From Rhabditoides inermis (lineage: Eukaryota; Nematoda; Chromadorea; Rhabditida; Rhabditidae): a stretch of DNA of 64,000 nucleotides. The stretch spans positions 340,001-404,000 of the forward strand of contig CAWZYM010000008.1 of NCBI GenBank assembly GCA_963966185.1. Reading direction: 5' to 3'. The notes under the pieces are model-generated. The model ran no database searches, was not told where the DNA came from, and was given only the letters and a program-made list of their open reading frames with translations. Shown here one piece after another: positions 42,565 through 56,286 of the stretch (the first letter of the stretch is position 1; each line of letters begins with the position of its first letter). Both the position numbers and the translations under genes were made by a program.

Positions 42565-43540
42565 ATATTCCGGGACGATGAGTGAGGTTTCTTCGCCCGC
42601 CGCTCGCCACTCCCCACTCCCACGCCTACAATTCAAATCGAAAGAAGAGAGAGGGAGAGGGAGAGGGAGAGGGAGAGGGAGAGGGAGAGGGAGACAGAGG
42701 GAGAGAGAGGGAAAGAGGGGGGAGATATAGCACTTTTTGACGAGCGATCACATATTAACCCCCCCCCCCCCCCCCAAAAAAAACCCAGTGAACTACAATT
42801 CCTGATCACGCATCACGCACGGTGAGTGGACAAGCTCTTCGAAACACTGAATCGCTCCTAGAACATGCACAAAATGTCTTCGGAATGATTGGAATGTCTT
42901 GCTATCCCACTGTGGAATCGTCACTTTCGAGTGTGTGAGAGTAACAGAAGACACGAGTGACGGTGGAAACATTGAGTTTAGCTGTCTCCGGATTACGGAC
43001 GGTAGAGTGTACAGCAAACGGCATGCACCGGATGTACCTGAATGAGAGTTGCGCCCTGGTTCATCTCTCTCTCTCTATCTCTCTCTCTCTCTCTCTCCCT
43101 CTCCCTCTCTCTCTCTCCGCTTTTCCACGCCCTCCCTCCTTTCCCATTCACCCCGGGATTACCCTTGCTTCTTTGATAATCGTAAGCCTCTCAATTGAAA
43201 ACGTATTAAAAAGTGTTATCCTGGCTGCCTCCCATCGAGTGCAGAAAAAGGGGGAGACGGAAAGAGAGAGAGAGAGAGAGAGAGAGAGTGCTGTGTTGTT
43301 TCGCATCTGCTTAGGCACTTGCTGTCTGCGGCACCAAATCGTGGTGACATGGTTGGTCTAATGTGAGATCCGATAAGATCACCGATTTGCTGAGAGCAGC
43401 CGTGATTACTACACACTATAATGTCATATTGTGATGTGATATGATAAAGCCAGAGACCACTATGAAATGTCATATGCAAGCGAGAGCGATAAGTACTTTA
43501 CAGTCACAGAACAACACGAGTACGTAGCGAGTTGCCGGCT

Positions 43541-44652
43541 TCAGATGATGTCGCATTCGACGGACGTGAGTGTCATATCTCCAGCGAAATTGATAGTCCA
43601 CACTCCTTCGCGGCACGCCATCAGCGCCTGGACAGGGCGCCATATGTTAAACATCCTCACAGTGTCTCTCGCACTCCCGCGCAGACCCTGAAACACACAC
43701 ATACAACCGCATCATCACTCATTCCGCCAATTATTATGAGACACAAAAATCGAGCAGGCAAATCCCACAACCCACAAGCACACACTGTTTCTGTCCTTTC
43801 ACGTGACAGTTGCGCTGTCCGAAAATGTTCACTGCCACGCTTTACACTTTTCTCACAATCGTATTATCACGCATCGCGCATTTCGGCAATGTAAGGTGAA
43901 TGTTAAGCTATCCTAGATAACACTCTGGGGTCGAAGGAGTACCACATCAAATGTGCTACCTGCATTGTCAAGGTGGTCCCCTGACCTACCTGCATTGTGA
44001 TGATGCTCCTCTGGCCTAGGTGGTATAGGTTGGCGCCGCAGGTTATTAGCTTCGCATGCGTGTCGTCGCCACTCTGCAATTCGACTTTTTTATTCCCGGA
44101 TAGTTGTACAGCGCGCCTCACAGAGTGAGCGGCGCGCGCACAGGCCGCTCCGCGAGTGAATGGGCGCGTAGCGATTTCAATAGAGAAATTATCGCGCTCT
44201 AGCGCTTGCTAGTAGTTCGCAATGGAGCTCGCGCGTCGCGTGCTTGCGGAGCGGTCTGCGCGCGCCACTGTCCACTGTGCACCAATTGTTCTCAGCCTAA
44301 AACGAGAACAGAGCCCTGGATTATAACGACTGTGGACTGTCGTATGTGGTGTGGAATGTTTGAAATAGGACACGCATCACCATTAGCACGTACGCATCAA
44401 CTGCGACAACGAAACGGCTTTGTATCTCTGTACTTTACCGTATTCTACCGTAATTATTGTAATTATTGTGAATTGTGACTCGTGATGTGTGTAACTCGCC
44501 GGCGCATCGGCAAAGGTGAGGTCGCCGGAGAACGTGATGTTGTCCATGCTGCAGCCGGAAGCTGGAGGCATCGTCGTCGTCGTTATTCCACTAATCACCT
44601 CTCTTTTATACAGTACTCTCTCCGCGTTTCTGGCGGGAACGTGGGGAGAGAA

Positions 44653-44683
<31 letters not shown>

Positions 44684-44861
44684 AAGAGAAAGAGAAAGAG
44701 AAAGAGAGAAAGAGATAGAGAGATAGAGAGATAGAGTGAGAGAGAGAGGCTTACCTGGGATCAGGTGAGCCGCTGCACGGCACCGACCAGTCGGCACGAT
44801 CAAAGTACGAGAAGGCGAGTGCTGTCGAGCACACGCCGAGCAGAATCCAACACGACCGCAT
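43541..44861 (-). CDS. Secreted C6-like small protein, copy 2
   Basis: Exons in transcript order: 44861-44755, 44590-44496, 44084-43990 and 43687-43541. Same gene model as copy 1, 147 residues, all phases kept. Differences are few (for example SGITTTTMPP for SGITPTTMPP, and GDDTHAK for GEDTHVK). The signal peptide and five mature cysteines are unchanged, so both copies look functional. The GA/CT tract after the first donor differs: here it is mainly AGAAAG hexamers (44648-44715). Confidence 0.72.
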
Positions 44862-45256
44862 GCTTCTATCAGCTCGTCCTGTTGTCCTCCGAGCCCCGCA
44901 GCACTCCTTATAAGCCACTTGTCGGATCACCGAGGCTCACGTGCATTGTTGGAATGTCGCGCGAGGGTGTTTCATCAAAAGGTGTTTACAGTTATGCATT
45001 GTCAGTCCCGACAATTTTATGGTCTCTGCCGCTGGCTGCCATAAGAATGCAACTCGATCTCTCGATTTGAGCCACTTTATGATATGCCACGTATTGACTC
45101 CTGAAATGGATACCAACAATCTTTTTTTAATCAGAAATATAGAGTTTAACAAATTATAAATTAAATATCATGTATTTATCCTGAATCGCATTTTTATGTA
45201 TACTGTACACAAACAGCAAAAGAGGTGTTCGACTAGCGCTGGGGAAATAGATCAGT

Positions 45257-45640
45257 CTATTTTCGGCGACCTTCGGTGACGATACGTCGCCATTTCTTCT
45301 TTGCATCGTCCTTCTTCGGAAGTTGCGTAGCGGACGTAAAATCATCTTGCCACGTTTTGTAAGATTGTCGAGCAGCAGGACCGCCGTTTGTAAGACCGTC
45401 CCTCATGCGAGTCACCTGCTGAATTGTGGTGCTTCGAAGCTCAAACAGGACAGTACTCAAACGCATGCTTGTGTCGTTGGAAAACGGCCCATCCGCTCTG
45501 GATGCGACTGGTGACCTCATCCCATCCCTGCCGTCTTTCTCACAGCTCACTCAGCAGCCTCGCCTGGTAGATCAACTCTCGTGCGTGCATCGTTCTCGTT
45601 TGCACTTCGGTGCGCGTTCAAGTTCTCAATTGGCGTTAGC
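45257..45640 (-). mobile_element. RTE-like LINE relic, copy 2
   Basis: Same relic as 19293-19680. A 97-codon frame (45257-45550) is open here and stopped in copy 1 by TGG-to-TGA. The frame covers two originally different reading frames of the LINE, so it is unlikely to be a host gene. Confidence 0.42.
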
Positions 45641-46463
45641 AGTAGTTCAGACGCGCATTGTAGGTTCTGCATCGATTGCACGCAATGTTTAGGTGACTCG
45701 AAATCCTCTGCGAGACACTCTCTCTCCCCCTCCAACACGAGTTAGCATAGACGAGTTAGCGGCGATGAGGCGCGCACCATTGCCAGTCAACAACCAGCGG
45801 TCTCACTGACACTATCAGACGATTTAGACTCGGTTCGAGAGTGTGCGATCGATATGAAAAGCATGCGTGTAGATGTCATCCGCAGCTTTCGATCTGTCCC
45901 GAAAACGAGTCGATTTCACATTTTGAACCGCATTGTGGCTATAAGTGGCAACATGTGATTAGCGTCTAGAGCTCGTTACGCAGTGTCGTCCGGTGAGAAT
46001 CTCTGCCTTTCACACTTTTTCTGATACGAGTGGAACTCTCGCTCCCGTCTGTTTTACTAACCAAAAACGGTTCTATAAATAAAATCGTTCAGTGATATTC
46101 GAGCCACACACGCTGGAGGGTCATGATAACATGAGATATATATATATTCAACAATCGTCTTTTTTATTTAGTTTAGTTTTCTTTTTTCCAAAGAATATAC
46201 GGAATACAGTAGTCGAAAATGTTTCGAATGTCCACGTGACAGATAATAAAATCGCTCGGCATCGAGAAATCAGATTCCATTGTTGTGAGTATCGGCAGCA
46301 GTAATAAAAATTTCTCGGGAATTTTTTGATAATAGAAACAAGTCGGTTATTGTGAACAGCGGCGCGGTTGCATTGTCAGCCACCAGATCCAATCAACCAC
46401 CGAACAGTCGCATAAATAGCAGGCATCTTGGGAGAGCATCAGTCAACCAGTGGCAACGTCAGA

Positions 46464-49400
46464 ATGCGCCTCGTCTGCCTTCTCCTCTCCGTCGTCGTCG
46501 TCGCAGAAGCTCGACACATCGCCGACGTCGTCCGCGGAGATGTCGAGGTGAACGACACGTCGCCCTTGTGGTGCTCCTATATCCTTCCTGCAACTGAGGG
46601 AGCGGGCACAGGAACACCAAAACACCTGACACCCCAAAAGTCGTGCTCCTCTCCCATCTTTCTTACCTAATACACCTTAGTGAGAAGGAACATTCGATCC
46701 GAGTATAGAACCGAGCTCGGAGTATTTTATAAAGGTAATTAGCCGAAGGTATTTTTGAAGAAAGTATTTGGATTGCAAGATCTGTAGGTAGGGAGCAGAG
46801 ACGGATACAAATCTCTGGTATAACAACTTCGACAGGACATGTTAAGGAAGCCAAGCAACTCGACGGCAGCGAGCTCAAAGACGTGCCGATCAGCGAGGAG
46901 AGGCTGGCGCAACTGCGCGAGATCGCAGAGGTACGCATCCTGCCATGCTCCTATTCTGACACCGCGTTGAGGAGTAGATCTGGTATAACATGGCCAATAT
47001 GTCGATCGGTGAATGAGCCTCGATCGATCACACTGATCGTTTCATGTTATGGTTCCCAGGAGTTCCCTCTTCAGTGTTTGGCCCCGAATCCAATCCAAGA
47101 CAGACTGTCCAAAAGCACTTTAATACACGAGAGACATGGCAAGACTGGCACTCAAAGACTCAAAGGGGCGGGGTCACCCATCAATATACGACAATCGCAT
47201 ACACGCGCAGTCACAAATATCAATCACACTGCATCTGAACCACAACAAGTAGACAATGATGTGAACGAGAGAGACACATGTATGTACATCTCTCACAATC
47301 TGGAGAATACGCTAGCAAATCAGGCATTCGGAAGAGTTTATACGTAATGCATAATTCCGTTTTGTCGAGTAAATCGCAGTTTTCGAAATGCTTCGAGGTG
47401 CATACCAAATCGAAAGTGTATTGTTTTGGCGCAGGCTATAGCTACAGTGTGCTTTATTTTGAATATTCAAGGAAATGGGACCACGAGAGGAATCGATTCT
47501 CTCATACAACGAACACGTTGGAGTTAAACTAGTGGACGGAGATATTCTGGTGCCACAGCCAGAGTGGGTTTTATTATTATTTCCGAAAAGACGCTTTGAT
47601 TTTAGAGACGCTTCGAGATCGAAACGTCACAGCTTCAATATAGCAGCTGTTCAATGGGATCCCTCACAACGCATCAACTATATGTTTCAAAATAAACTGA
47701 GTAAGTTTGAAACATGACAAAAATGACTCTCATTGCATGTAAATGACTTCGAAAATAAAAAAAAAGACTTTAAAAAAAGCATTGCAGCTTCGGAAAGCCA
47801 GAACAACATTCGCAAAGTAATAAGGAAACTGGAAGCGCAGACATGTCTTCGATTTGCGGAAGTATACGATAAATCAGCTTATACGAATGGAATTCACTTC
47901 ATCGACAGTCAGTGCTCACTTCAATGAACCTAAAACCTATACAAATAACGCATACACACCTAGATGGCGCATGCTATTCAAATTTGGGAAAGCTACGATG
48001 GGACTGGAACACCATCTCGCTACCCAACAGTCCCAGCTCATGTCAAAGGGTAGCCACTAACATTGTGAGATGTGAAAGAAACTGTGGGGGGGGGTGTTTA
48101 GGAAGGCACGATTTTCCATGAGATCTTTCACGCTCTCGGATTCGTGCACACTCACAGCCGAAACGACCGCGACCACCACATTCGCGTCGTCAAAGAAAAC
48201 ATTATACCTGAGGTGTGTGGTTAGACATCATGTGATTCACGTTACCATTTAGTACTGGTCACAATTTATTTCCACAACCACAAACAACTCGATGCCGTAT
48301 GATTACGGAAGCGCGCTGCACTATTCGAACCGAGCGTGAGTTGAACCACTCCGAAGTCGACGATCAGTCATTGTCAGCGGCTCTCTGAGTGATGCTCACG
48401 TGGCCGTCGACCCCATCATTGACCTGTACGACTTCACCATCGGACAACGCGAGGGCCCGTCGTTCTACGACATCGCCGCGGTCAACAGCGTGTACCGCTG
48501 TTCCGGTACGAAGTAGCGCAAACACTCGATTTCTAGACACCAAACTCGACGAGCCTTTTTTCGCGGGGTTTTTGTAGCAAAATGAATGCCTAGATTTGTG
48601 TCGGTCAAAACGCTTTCACAGCGATCTCATAATCTCGTAGTTCTTATTAATTAAAAAAACCTATGGATAACAGCATCGTTGGGCAGGGTGAATCTCTCGG
48701 GGACACCTTTACCGCTTAACTTTTTAGATAAATCTATTATAGATCACTGCTACTCGAACGCGCGCACCGCCAAGTGTGAGAACGGCGGCTACCCGCACCC
48801 GAACGACTGCGAGAAGTGCGTGTGTCCGCGCGGCTTCGACGGAGTCACGTGTGCCGGAATAGTGAGTAGATCACGCGGTTCACTCACTCACACTACTCAC
48901 ACGCGTCCACAGGAGAACGGCGGACGGAAACTTACGGCGACCGAAGCGCTGCAGCACGCCACACTCGACGCTGGCACGACGTATTGGATAGAGGTGGGCC
49001 TTCGTGTTCCGAAGGAACAGTCTCGAAACGACAAACGTTTTACTGTCCAGAAATTATGTGGTTCCGCCATCACTCCATTCCGGAAAAAAAGTGCGCGCGT
49101 GAAATTTCTCACTCGATTTTGATGCGTGTGATCTCGTTGTCGATCGACTTCTAGCCGCCTCGCACTCTATTCATTTCTCTTTACTGGTGGCAACTGATTT
49201 GCCCACTTACTGTTTTTCCAGGCGCCGTGCGGCAAACAAGTGCTGTTGACGTTCGACGAGCGCGAATATGACATGACATGCATGGAGTCGTGTGAGGAAG
49301 GATACTGGAACGTGAAACTCGCCGACAACCCCCGAGAGTCCGGATACAGGTGCGCGTCTTATATATCAATCAATGGTTCATCCGGAACCGATTTATCTGA

Positions 49401-50117
49401 ATATGACAACACAATCATGATGATATGAAGCATACAGTAATGCCTACTTAGAATTTAGAATGCTGTATTCATGCATAGGTTAACGCCGGAGAAAGACAGG
49501 ACGAGGTTAGTGGCGGGAAGAAGATACTTGATCGCTAATCTTTCCTGGTCCATTAGAGTACCGTTCTTGACGTGTAGAGCTCCCAGTTTTCCTTTGCTTT
49601 CATGCCTATTGGTATCTCCTCGCGCCATAGCTGCTTCCACATGAAGGTACTTCCCGCCGCCTCACTGGTTACTCGGGAAGGATTCTTGTCGATGACCGAT
49701 CGTTCAGCGGTGGCGGGGTGAATTGAAGACCCGACCGCACGCCGCGAGGAAAAGAAGAAAGAAGTCTTATATATAGTTCGGACAATAGTCGGCTCCGCCA
49801 TTCCGCGCGTCCGCCACAGCATTTGAAAATCCCGCGCGCACGAAAATGTGAATCGAATCAAGCGGGTTCTCTCTCCATCGATTTGCAGCCGCTTTGCACT
49901 CTCACTCGATTCTCGCGCGCTAGAGTGGCGACTGATTGGTCGACCTACATCATATTCACACAGGGTCTGCTGCCGTAGTCAATTCGGCAAACCTATCTAC
50001 TCGCAGAAAAACATGGTTGTGCTGTCGCCAGGACCAACGGTCGGAAAAGTGGCTATCAGATACAAATACGGTGACTATGCACCAACTTTCGTAAACAGAA
50101 AATTTGTTTCAGACTGA
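46464..50117 (+). CDS. Astacin (NAS-type) metalloprotease, copy 2
   Basis: Exons: 46464-46547, 46847-46930, 47472-47700, 47788-47907, 47964-48049, 48102-48212, 48253-48335, 48378-48505, 48743-48861, 48913-48993, 49222-49349 and 49964-50117. Lengths and phases are identical to copy 1; 468 residues. Domain order, zinc site, Leu at the Met-turn and Thr in place of the fourth-ligand-side Glu are all shared. Substitutions versus copy 1 are scattered (Asp for Gly in exon 2, CMESCEEG for CVESCREG in the CUB, IRYKY for ITYKY near the end). The intron 5 G-run is 9 rather than 14. No lesion was found. Confidence 0.9.
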
Positions 50118-50520
50118 CTTCCGAGAGCAGTCAACTCAAGTAACCCCCAATATTAACCATACATTATTTGAAAAAAATAAACTGCTTGCTTTCGGAAAAT
50201 GAGAAACGTGATATCAGAGGAACGAAAGTCGAGTCGGTGTCCATAAAACATGTGACGAAAATCTCACATCCGGACACTGAAGACAACCTCACGTTGTGAT
50301 GGTATCACACCAGAAACGGAGAGTGAGCTTGTAGCCCTCATACCTTTTCCCCATCCACATTCATCCACAAATCTGTCACTCCCGCACGCTCACGTCTAGC
50401 CTTTTTAAAAGTAACTTTGTATCATGTACGGTAGTTGGTAGTAACACTAGCCTTTGCTGGAATCCGATTTCATCGGCCGCAACAAGATCGAGAGAACAGT
50501 GGAAACGTGTATGTATGATC

Positions 50521-50803
50521 TTAAATCACAACGTGGAAGTCATCGCCTTCGATTCGGTAGTTCGTGTTCTTGTATGTATTCGGGTGAAGCTTGGCCTGCG
50601 CGCGAGTGTGACGGTAGATGCGGTCAGAGAGGGCAGAGCTGGAATGGGGTAGAGTGAGAGAGAAAGAGAGGGAGGGAGAGAGAGAGATAGAGAGAGAGAG
50701 GGAGAGAGAGAGAGGGAGAGAGAGGGAGAGAGAGGGAGGGAGAGAGAGAGAGAGGAAGAGAGAGGGAGGGAGGGAGAGAGATATTGAGAAGGAGCGAGTG
50801 AGA

Positions 50804-50847
<44 letters not shown>

Positions 50848-50889
50848 GAGAGAGGGAGGGAGAGAGATATTGAGAAGGAGCGAGTGAGA

Positions 50890-50957
<68 letters not shown>

Positions 50958-53900
50958 CACGCGTATGACCGTGTGTTTCCCAGTCTGGCGAGTCTCTCCA
51001 TATACCCTTGCTGATTGTCACCCAGTTGATGGAACATTCGCAGAGGAGTGTCCGATGAGAGAAGGGAACTGGAAGCATGCTCGCATGTGGTCTAAGTAAA
51101 TTCAATCAATCAATCAATCATATCAATCGTTTATCCGGAATCGTTATATCTGAATATGACAACACAACAACTAAGTGAACTGGTCCAATGAACGCGCTAA
51201 CCAAAACATCTCTCATGCGTGCAATATGTACATGAATAAGCAACTAAACAATTGATTTGATTTGATTTGTGTGGTCTATTGTCCCACCCCCCACCTCTTC
51301 CTCTCATCCTCCCAGTCTGCCATCTCCTGTGCGCTAGGTATGCGACAGCCACCGACAACCAGCGACAGTGCGAACGCTATCTGAAAGTGCATCATTTGAA
51401 AATTTGCATAGCTGATTTGACTGCATACGAACATTATATTATGCGAGTTTCGCTGATTTGCATTTTGTCCACTTGTATAAAAGCGGGGGCGCGGCGGGTT
51501 GCCGGCATCCATTCGCCATGGCTCAGTCCGTCCCTCCCGGAGATATCAACACCCAGCCGGGTACCAAGATCGTCTTCAACGCCCTCTACGATGACAAGCA
51601 CACCTACCACATCAAGGTTCGTTGTGTGGTTGCGATTGATATCAATTGATGTTAATTGATCAACGTGATTAGTGTAGATCACCAACGCCGGAGGTCGCCG
51701 CATCGGATGGCCCATCAAGACCACCAACATGAAGCGCCTCGGCGTCGACCCGCCGTGCGGAGTGCTCGACCCCAAGGAGGCTGTTCTGATGGCCGTCTCT
51801 TGCGACGCGTTCCAGTATGGTCAGGAGGACACCAACAACGACCGCATCACCATCGAGTGGACCAACAACCGACGGCGCCGCCAAGACCTTCCGCCGCGAG
51901 TGGTTCCAGGACGACGGAATGGTCCGCCGCAAGAACCTCCCTATCGAGTACAACCCTTGAATTGTGATTTCCAGTTGACACAATAAATGTGCATTGTCGA
52001 AAACTTGACTCTTGTTGATTTTGGAATTTGGCAAAAGAAATCCAACCAACCGGATTCGAACCAGTGACCTAAGGATAGCTGCCAACTGTACAGTCCTCCG
52101 CTCTACCAACTGAGCTATGGTTGGCATGAGTTAGTGCGGGTTATCTCCCGTGAACATGCCACGCATAGCGAATGGAAATAGAGAATGTACCTGTGCTTCA
52201 AATATCGGGAATGGGATGACCGTCCATGGAAGACCAATGAAGAAAAGTGATTGAGGGTGAGCAGAGTGTATACAGTGCTCGTAGAGAGAAGTCACAACAC
52301 GACCCGACTCACTAGTCTGAACGTGACTCGTTATTGATTGACTATTGATTATTGATTTACCTGTACTATGGTTTCATCGAGGAATGGGAACGTGTACTTG
52401 TATCCGGTGCATATGATGACGTCATCGACTGTGAGCGTCGTTCCATCAGACAAGTGAATCGAGTGGTCTTCGAGAGAAACGACAGATCTGAAGGAGCGTT
52501 TGGAAATCCGTTTCCCTTGTTTCACTCACCTCTCTTTCTCGATCTGCTCCAGATTCTCTGGCATATTGGGGAGCACGATCTTGCCTCCGAGTAGATAGAC
52601 TTGAGATCGTCTCAATGTCGTTTTGTTGTCGTGTTTTCCTGTCTTGTCATGTTTGTACATTCTTTCTTTCTTCTGCACGAGTTTTAAAATAACCCGTATC
52701 CGTATAATATGCTGCACATCTCAACAGCAAACTGTCAGAATTTCGGTTGAAACCCGGATCGACAGAGAATGTCAAAACATCTGTTCAAAGTGGCAAAAAG
52801 ACTTGGAGTCTCGTCTCACCTTGTCCGCAGTGGCAGCCACTTGCAGTGCGATGTCGACGCCCGATGGTCCCGCCCCGATCAGCGCCACCCGCCGGTTACG
52901 GTACGCAGTGGCGCTGCGGTAGTCGTGACTGTGGATGCATGAACCTAGAATGATGGTTACGGTAACTACGGTAGGTGGTACCGTTGAATCTAGAAGATGC
53001 TTGCACCTAGAATGATGGTTACGATAACTACGGTGGATGTACTGTACGGTACCGTTGAATCTAGAGAATCTAGAAGTGTCGATTGGCATGTGCGGAGCAG
53101 TGTAGTGACCATTGCATACGAAGACTGCGGAGAAGAGAGAGGAGGAGGAGGGAGTGGTCACCTGAACAGTACTCGATCTACCTACTCGTGCAGTTTGAAA
53201 TACGGTGCACTGATTGTTTGTCTATCTTGTCGTGCGCGATTTTGCAGCAAGTGTAATTTCTCTCATAATGACAATACTTATTGCGAGAATAGAACTAAAG
53301 TGGACAAAAATCCCAAATGATTGACTGAATTCTCCACGAGTTATGATTCGCAGGCAGGATGACTTTAGCGAAAGAGTTATAGCAAAACTCGTCAGCGGAT
53401 CCGAACCAGGGACCCGTGATTGTCAGGCGAAGCTTTAACCAGTTGCGCCATAGAAGCAATGTCTGCTGGCTGCTAATTCTGGGCGACCTAACTGCGTTTA
53501 TCGAAAAGAAATGACGGTCATGTCTTATCAATTTCTGGTGAAACGTAAGCTCGCGAAAACATGAAAGCTCTTAGTTACTGTATCATCCATTTGAAATTTT
53601 CGTGCCCGGACCCATCATGGGGAAACTAGTGGGTCTTTTCAAGTTTTTGCCGTCTTTATATATTATCTATGAAAAGTACTTCCGTGAAGAGTAACTGCTC
53701 AATTCCTGACATATGACCTACGTAGGGGTACAAATAAGACTGACATAATCGGAGGGTACTGACATAGTGCATACATACAATAATCAATGAGTCTTGGTGT
53801 GATTCTGGCGCGCACCCTAAACCATCACAGTCGAGAAGTCTAATAGAGTCGAATAATTTTTTTTCTCTTTTTTTCGCATCGCGCGGTCGGGTCGAATTGA

Positions 53901-54216
53901 TCTTCCCCCAGTACCCTTGAGCAAGGCGGGAAATAGCTCATTGAGAACGCAGTCAACCCAGCCCGTGGAGTTACTATTCGTGGATTAAAATGGAAGGAAA
54001 GGAACACTTGGAGCTCCACTGTCGTCTATCATAGTATCGAATTCTAATGGATTATGGAAAGGAAATCGAATAATTATCGACTGATTATCGATCAATATCG
54101 ACTTTCGACCTTCGACCCTACCATCCCCGTTGCTGAACTGTGTTTCTCCTAGCGCTTAGCCCTTGTGGTGTACCGTATGCACTTGTTGTATAGTCAGAAT
54201 ATAGCGATTCTGGATA

Positions 54217-54268
<52 letters not shown>

Positions 54269-56042
54269 GAGTCCACCCACCCTCCACAGTCCACCCTCCG
54301 GACACACACTCTCCACTCCAGTCGACATTCGAAAGCAGACAGAGGAAGGGATGGTGGTCTGAAAAAAATCTTTCATTCCATTCGAATAACAATTGTTTTT
54401 GTAACACTCTGAGAGCGAATTATCGTCGTCCGTTTTTACAACCCGAGACAGTATCGCACCTGTGGCCGTAAACTGCACTTCCATGCAACAGACTCACTCT
54501 GCCGATGGCAAAGGAAGGGAGGGGGAAGGGGTACAAAAGGAAGGAAGGGGAGGGGAGACAACACTCACTCTCACTCACAAATGCACCCCTACACTGCCGC
54601 CGCGAAGGTCCCTCTCAACCCCGTATTCAACACGGACTACATGGGGAACCGGTGAGCATCTTTCTCTCTCTCCCTCTCCCTTTATCTCTCTTCTCTCTCT
54701 CCCCTCTCTATCTCTCTCCCTCTCTCTCTCTCTTCTCATTCCAATCCCTCTTGCAGAAAGTACGCTTCTCTGGTGGAGCAGGCTCGTGTGTCGTACGCGT
54801 ATCTCTCTCGGGCTCTGGAGGAGTGTTCGAGGCGGTTGGAAGCAGTGCGGGTGGAGGAGAGGAGACTGGACAAGGAGAGGAAGAAGATGGATAGACTGGC
54901 TGGCATCAAGAAGGAGGAGCGAGAGGCAGCCCAGAAAACGACAGCCGAGGAATCGAATGGCTACCCGACTCGCAAGGGCGCCAGGCGGCGTCTCTTCTAC
55001 TAGACTACTGTTGTTTGCATTTCTCTGCCGGCGCGCGATCGCGTGCCTCCCCCTGTTATTCCCCCGACCCCTGAACAATGCTGTGCGGCGGAGGACACTA
55101 ACTGGACTGGTATTCGCTTTTGCTACCGTCTACATCTACGGCATTGAGACTGGAGAGGAATCCTCGAAGATGATGACACTCTCTGAGACGTCTCTTCGCG
55201 ATCGATCGTTGAAGCCAGGATCTTCCGCCGCCGAGATCGAAACTTTCCCAGAAGCCGCAAGCAGGGGATGACAAGCATCACCAACAACACGTACGCATTC
55301 ACGGAACAACCGAAATCCGTGTTGTTGGAACTCGCAGTAGACATTGTATTACTGTATTTTACCGTATTCCACCGTAATCTACGTAATCGATATGGTGTGC
55401 TACTTGATTCGAGATAAATATTCTGATTCTGATTCTGTTGTTATTGTACAATGTTTTGTAAATAATACATAAATACCTTGTATTCTTCGAGATATCGCAG
55501 CAGGTCTTCATGTCCCACGAAAGAGGGGAGATGAGAAGGGAAGGGAAGCGTGGAGAAGCGCATCACTTCTTTGGGGAGATTCGTTCTGAAAGAGGAATCG
55601 GTATGAAAACAGCGAAAATTTCTGCGACGCGAAAACTTCTGTGTGAATGAGTGCGTGTTTTTTTTGAAGATTTCTAGATTTCTAGTATGGATGTTACTGT
55701 TTAATTTTAACGTCATTCTTTATGGAAGTGGAGTGAGAGCTGTCTAGAAACCCTGTCGAAAAAAGGGGCAACGCGAAACGGGGGAGAATCAAGAGCATGT
55801 CAGACTATCTAGATCAGTCACGAACCGCATTTCCTCGTACATACTGCTATGAGTGCCGGTCTGCGAAGAGTACACCCACGTGCCGCCGATCCTGGAGCTC
55901 GCCTCGAACACGGTCACCTCCAGGCCCTGAAGATGCGTCAGCACACCAGACTTGTGCCATGCTTGCGTACCTCGAGTGCGGCCATTCTGGCGGCGCATAG
56001 CCCGGCCGCCCCGGCGCCTATCACACAGATGCGAGCGGGCAT
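50521..56042 (-). CDS. Flavin-containing monooxygenase, copy 2 (different acceptor damaged)
   Basis: Exons in transcript order: 56042-55971, 55926-55826, 55585-55477, 54358-54281, 53161-53053, 52944-52820, ~52600-52530, 52487-52361, 52316-52191, 51091-50961 and 50638-50521, about 388 residues if exon 7 splices as in copy 1. FAD, NADPH and FMO-signature motifs are as in copy 1. Exon 7's donor is a normal GT and exon 10's acceptor is a normal TTAG. However the exon 7 acceptor, CAG before GTCTAT in copy 1, is CAA here; the only nearby AG removes one base and shifts the frame. Exon 5 has nine extra in-frame bases (TSRFSRFNG), and its following intron contains a local duplication. The copy may be a pseudogene or may skip or reroute exon 7. 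Confidence 0.8.
50650..50955. repeat. Expanded GA tract, copy 2
   Basis: About 300 bases of impure GA/GGA in FMO intron 10. A module with GATATTGAGAAGGAGCGAGT occurs twice (about 50780 and 50866), showing block duplication inside the tract. Confidence 0.9.
51518..51960 (+). pseudogene. Major sperm protein pseudogene, copy 2 (late frameshift)
   Basis: Exon 1 51518-51616 starts with an intact ATG ([15 protein letters not shown]) and exon 2 begins at 51678. The frame is intact through [12 protein letters not shown], then two bases are missing near 51867 compared with copy 1 and the family. The shifted frame runs to a TAA at about 51986, replacing the last ~35 residues, which in MSP complete the immunoglobulin-like fold and include the conserved NLPIEYNP end, still readable in the ancestral frame at 51931-51957. 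A TATA box precedes the start. Like copy 1 it is antisense inside FMO intron 9. The lesion differs from those of copy 1. Confidence 0.9.
52041..52124 (-). tRNA. tRNA-Tyr (GTA) with intron, copy 2
   Basis: Minus strand: the acceptor stem CCAACCA pairs perfectly with TGGTTGG, discriminator A; D arm TAGCTCAGTTGGTAGAGC has the conserved GG; anticodon GTA is followed by an ~11-base intron and TCCTT; T arm ACTGGTTCGAATCCGGT. All conserved features are present. Eukaryotic tRNA-Tyr genes normally carry an intron at this place. Confidence 0.93.
53297..53657 (-). mobile_element. tRNA-derived SINE candidate, inserted in copy 2 only
   Basis: Copy 1 passes directly from GAATAGAACTA to TATATTATCTA (27167-27192); copy 2 has about 360 bases between them. 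Most of the insert matches 36390-36725. The minus strand has TATGGCGCAACTGGTTAAAGC and CTGGTTCGGATCC as A and B boxes. It lies between FMO exons 4 and 5. Confidence 0.7.
54220..54266 (+). repeat. (ATTG)n tail, copy 2, ~46 bp
   Basis: Same LINE-tail flank as copy 1 with about 11 units instead of about 41. Confidence 0.9.
54581..55003 (+). CDS. Small coiled-coil protein nested in FMO intron 3, copy 2
   Basis: Exons 54581-54651 and 54757-55003; 105 residues. I see no base difference from copy 1 in the coding exons, including the CT-rich intron, which suggests recent duplication, conversion or constraint. Confidence 0.68.
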
Positions 56043-56240
56043 CTGGGATTTTCTTTTTCTCGTTCGGATAAATATATTTATATATACGTCAGAAAAAAAT
56101 CGAAACGATAAGTAGACGTAGACGCGGAGAAAACCAAATAGATTAATAGTGAACAATTATCAAAATCAAACACAGAGCGCACAGAATACGCGAAGAAACA
56201 GTAAACACAACTGACCTAGTGTGTTGCAGTAGTAGTGAGC

Positions 56241-56286
<46 letters not shown>

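Noticed and set aside
45257..45550. Host gene with a DNA-binding-like K/R-rich end
   Set aside because: Adjacent frames carry RTE-like LINE sequence and copy 1 has a stop; better read as a LINE relic.
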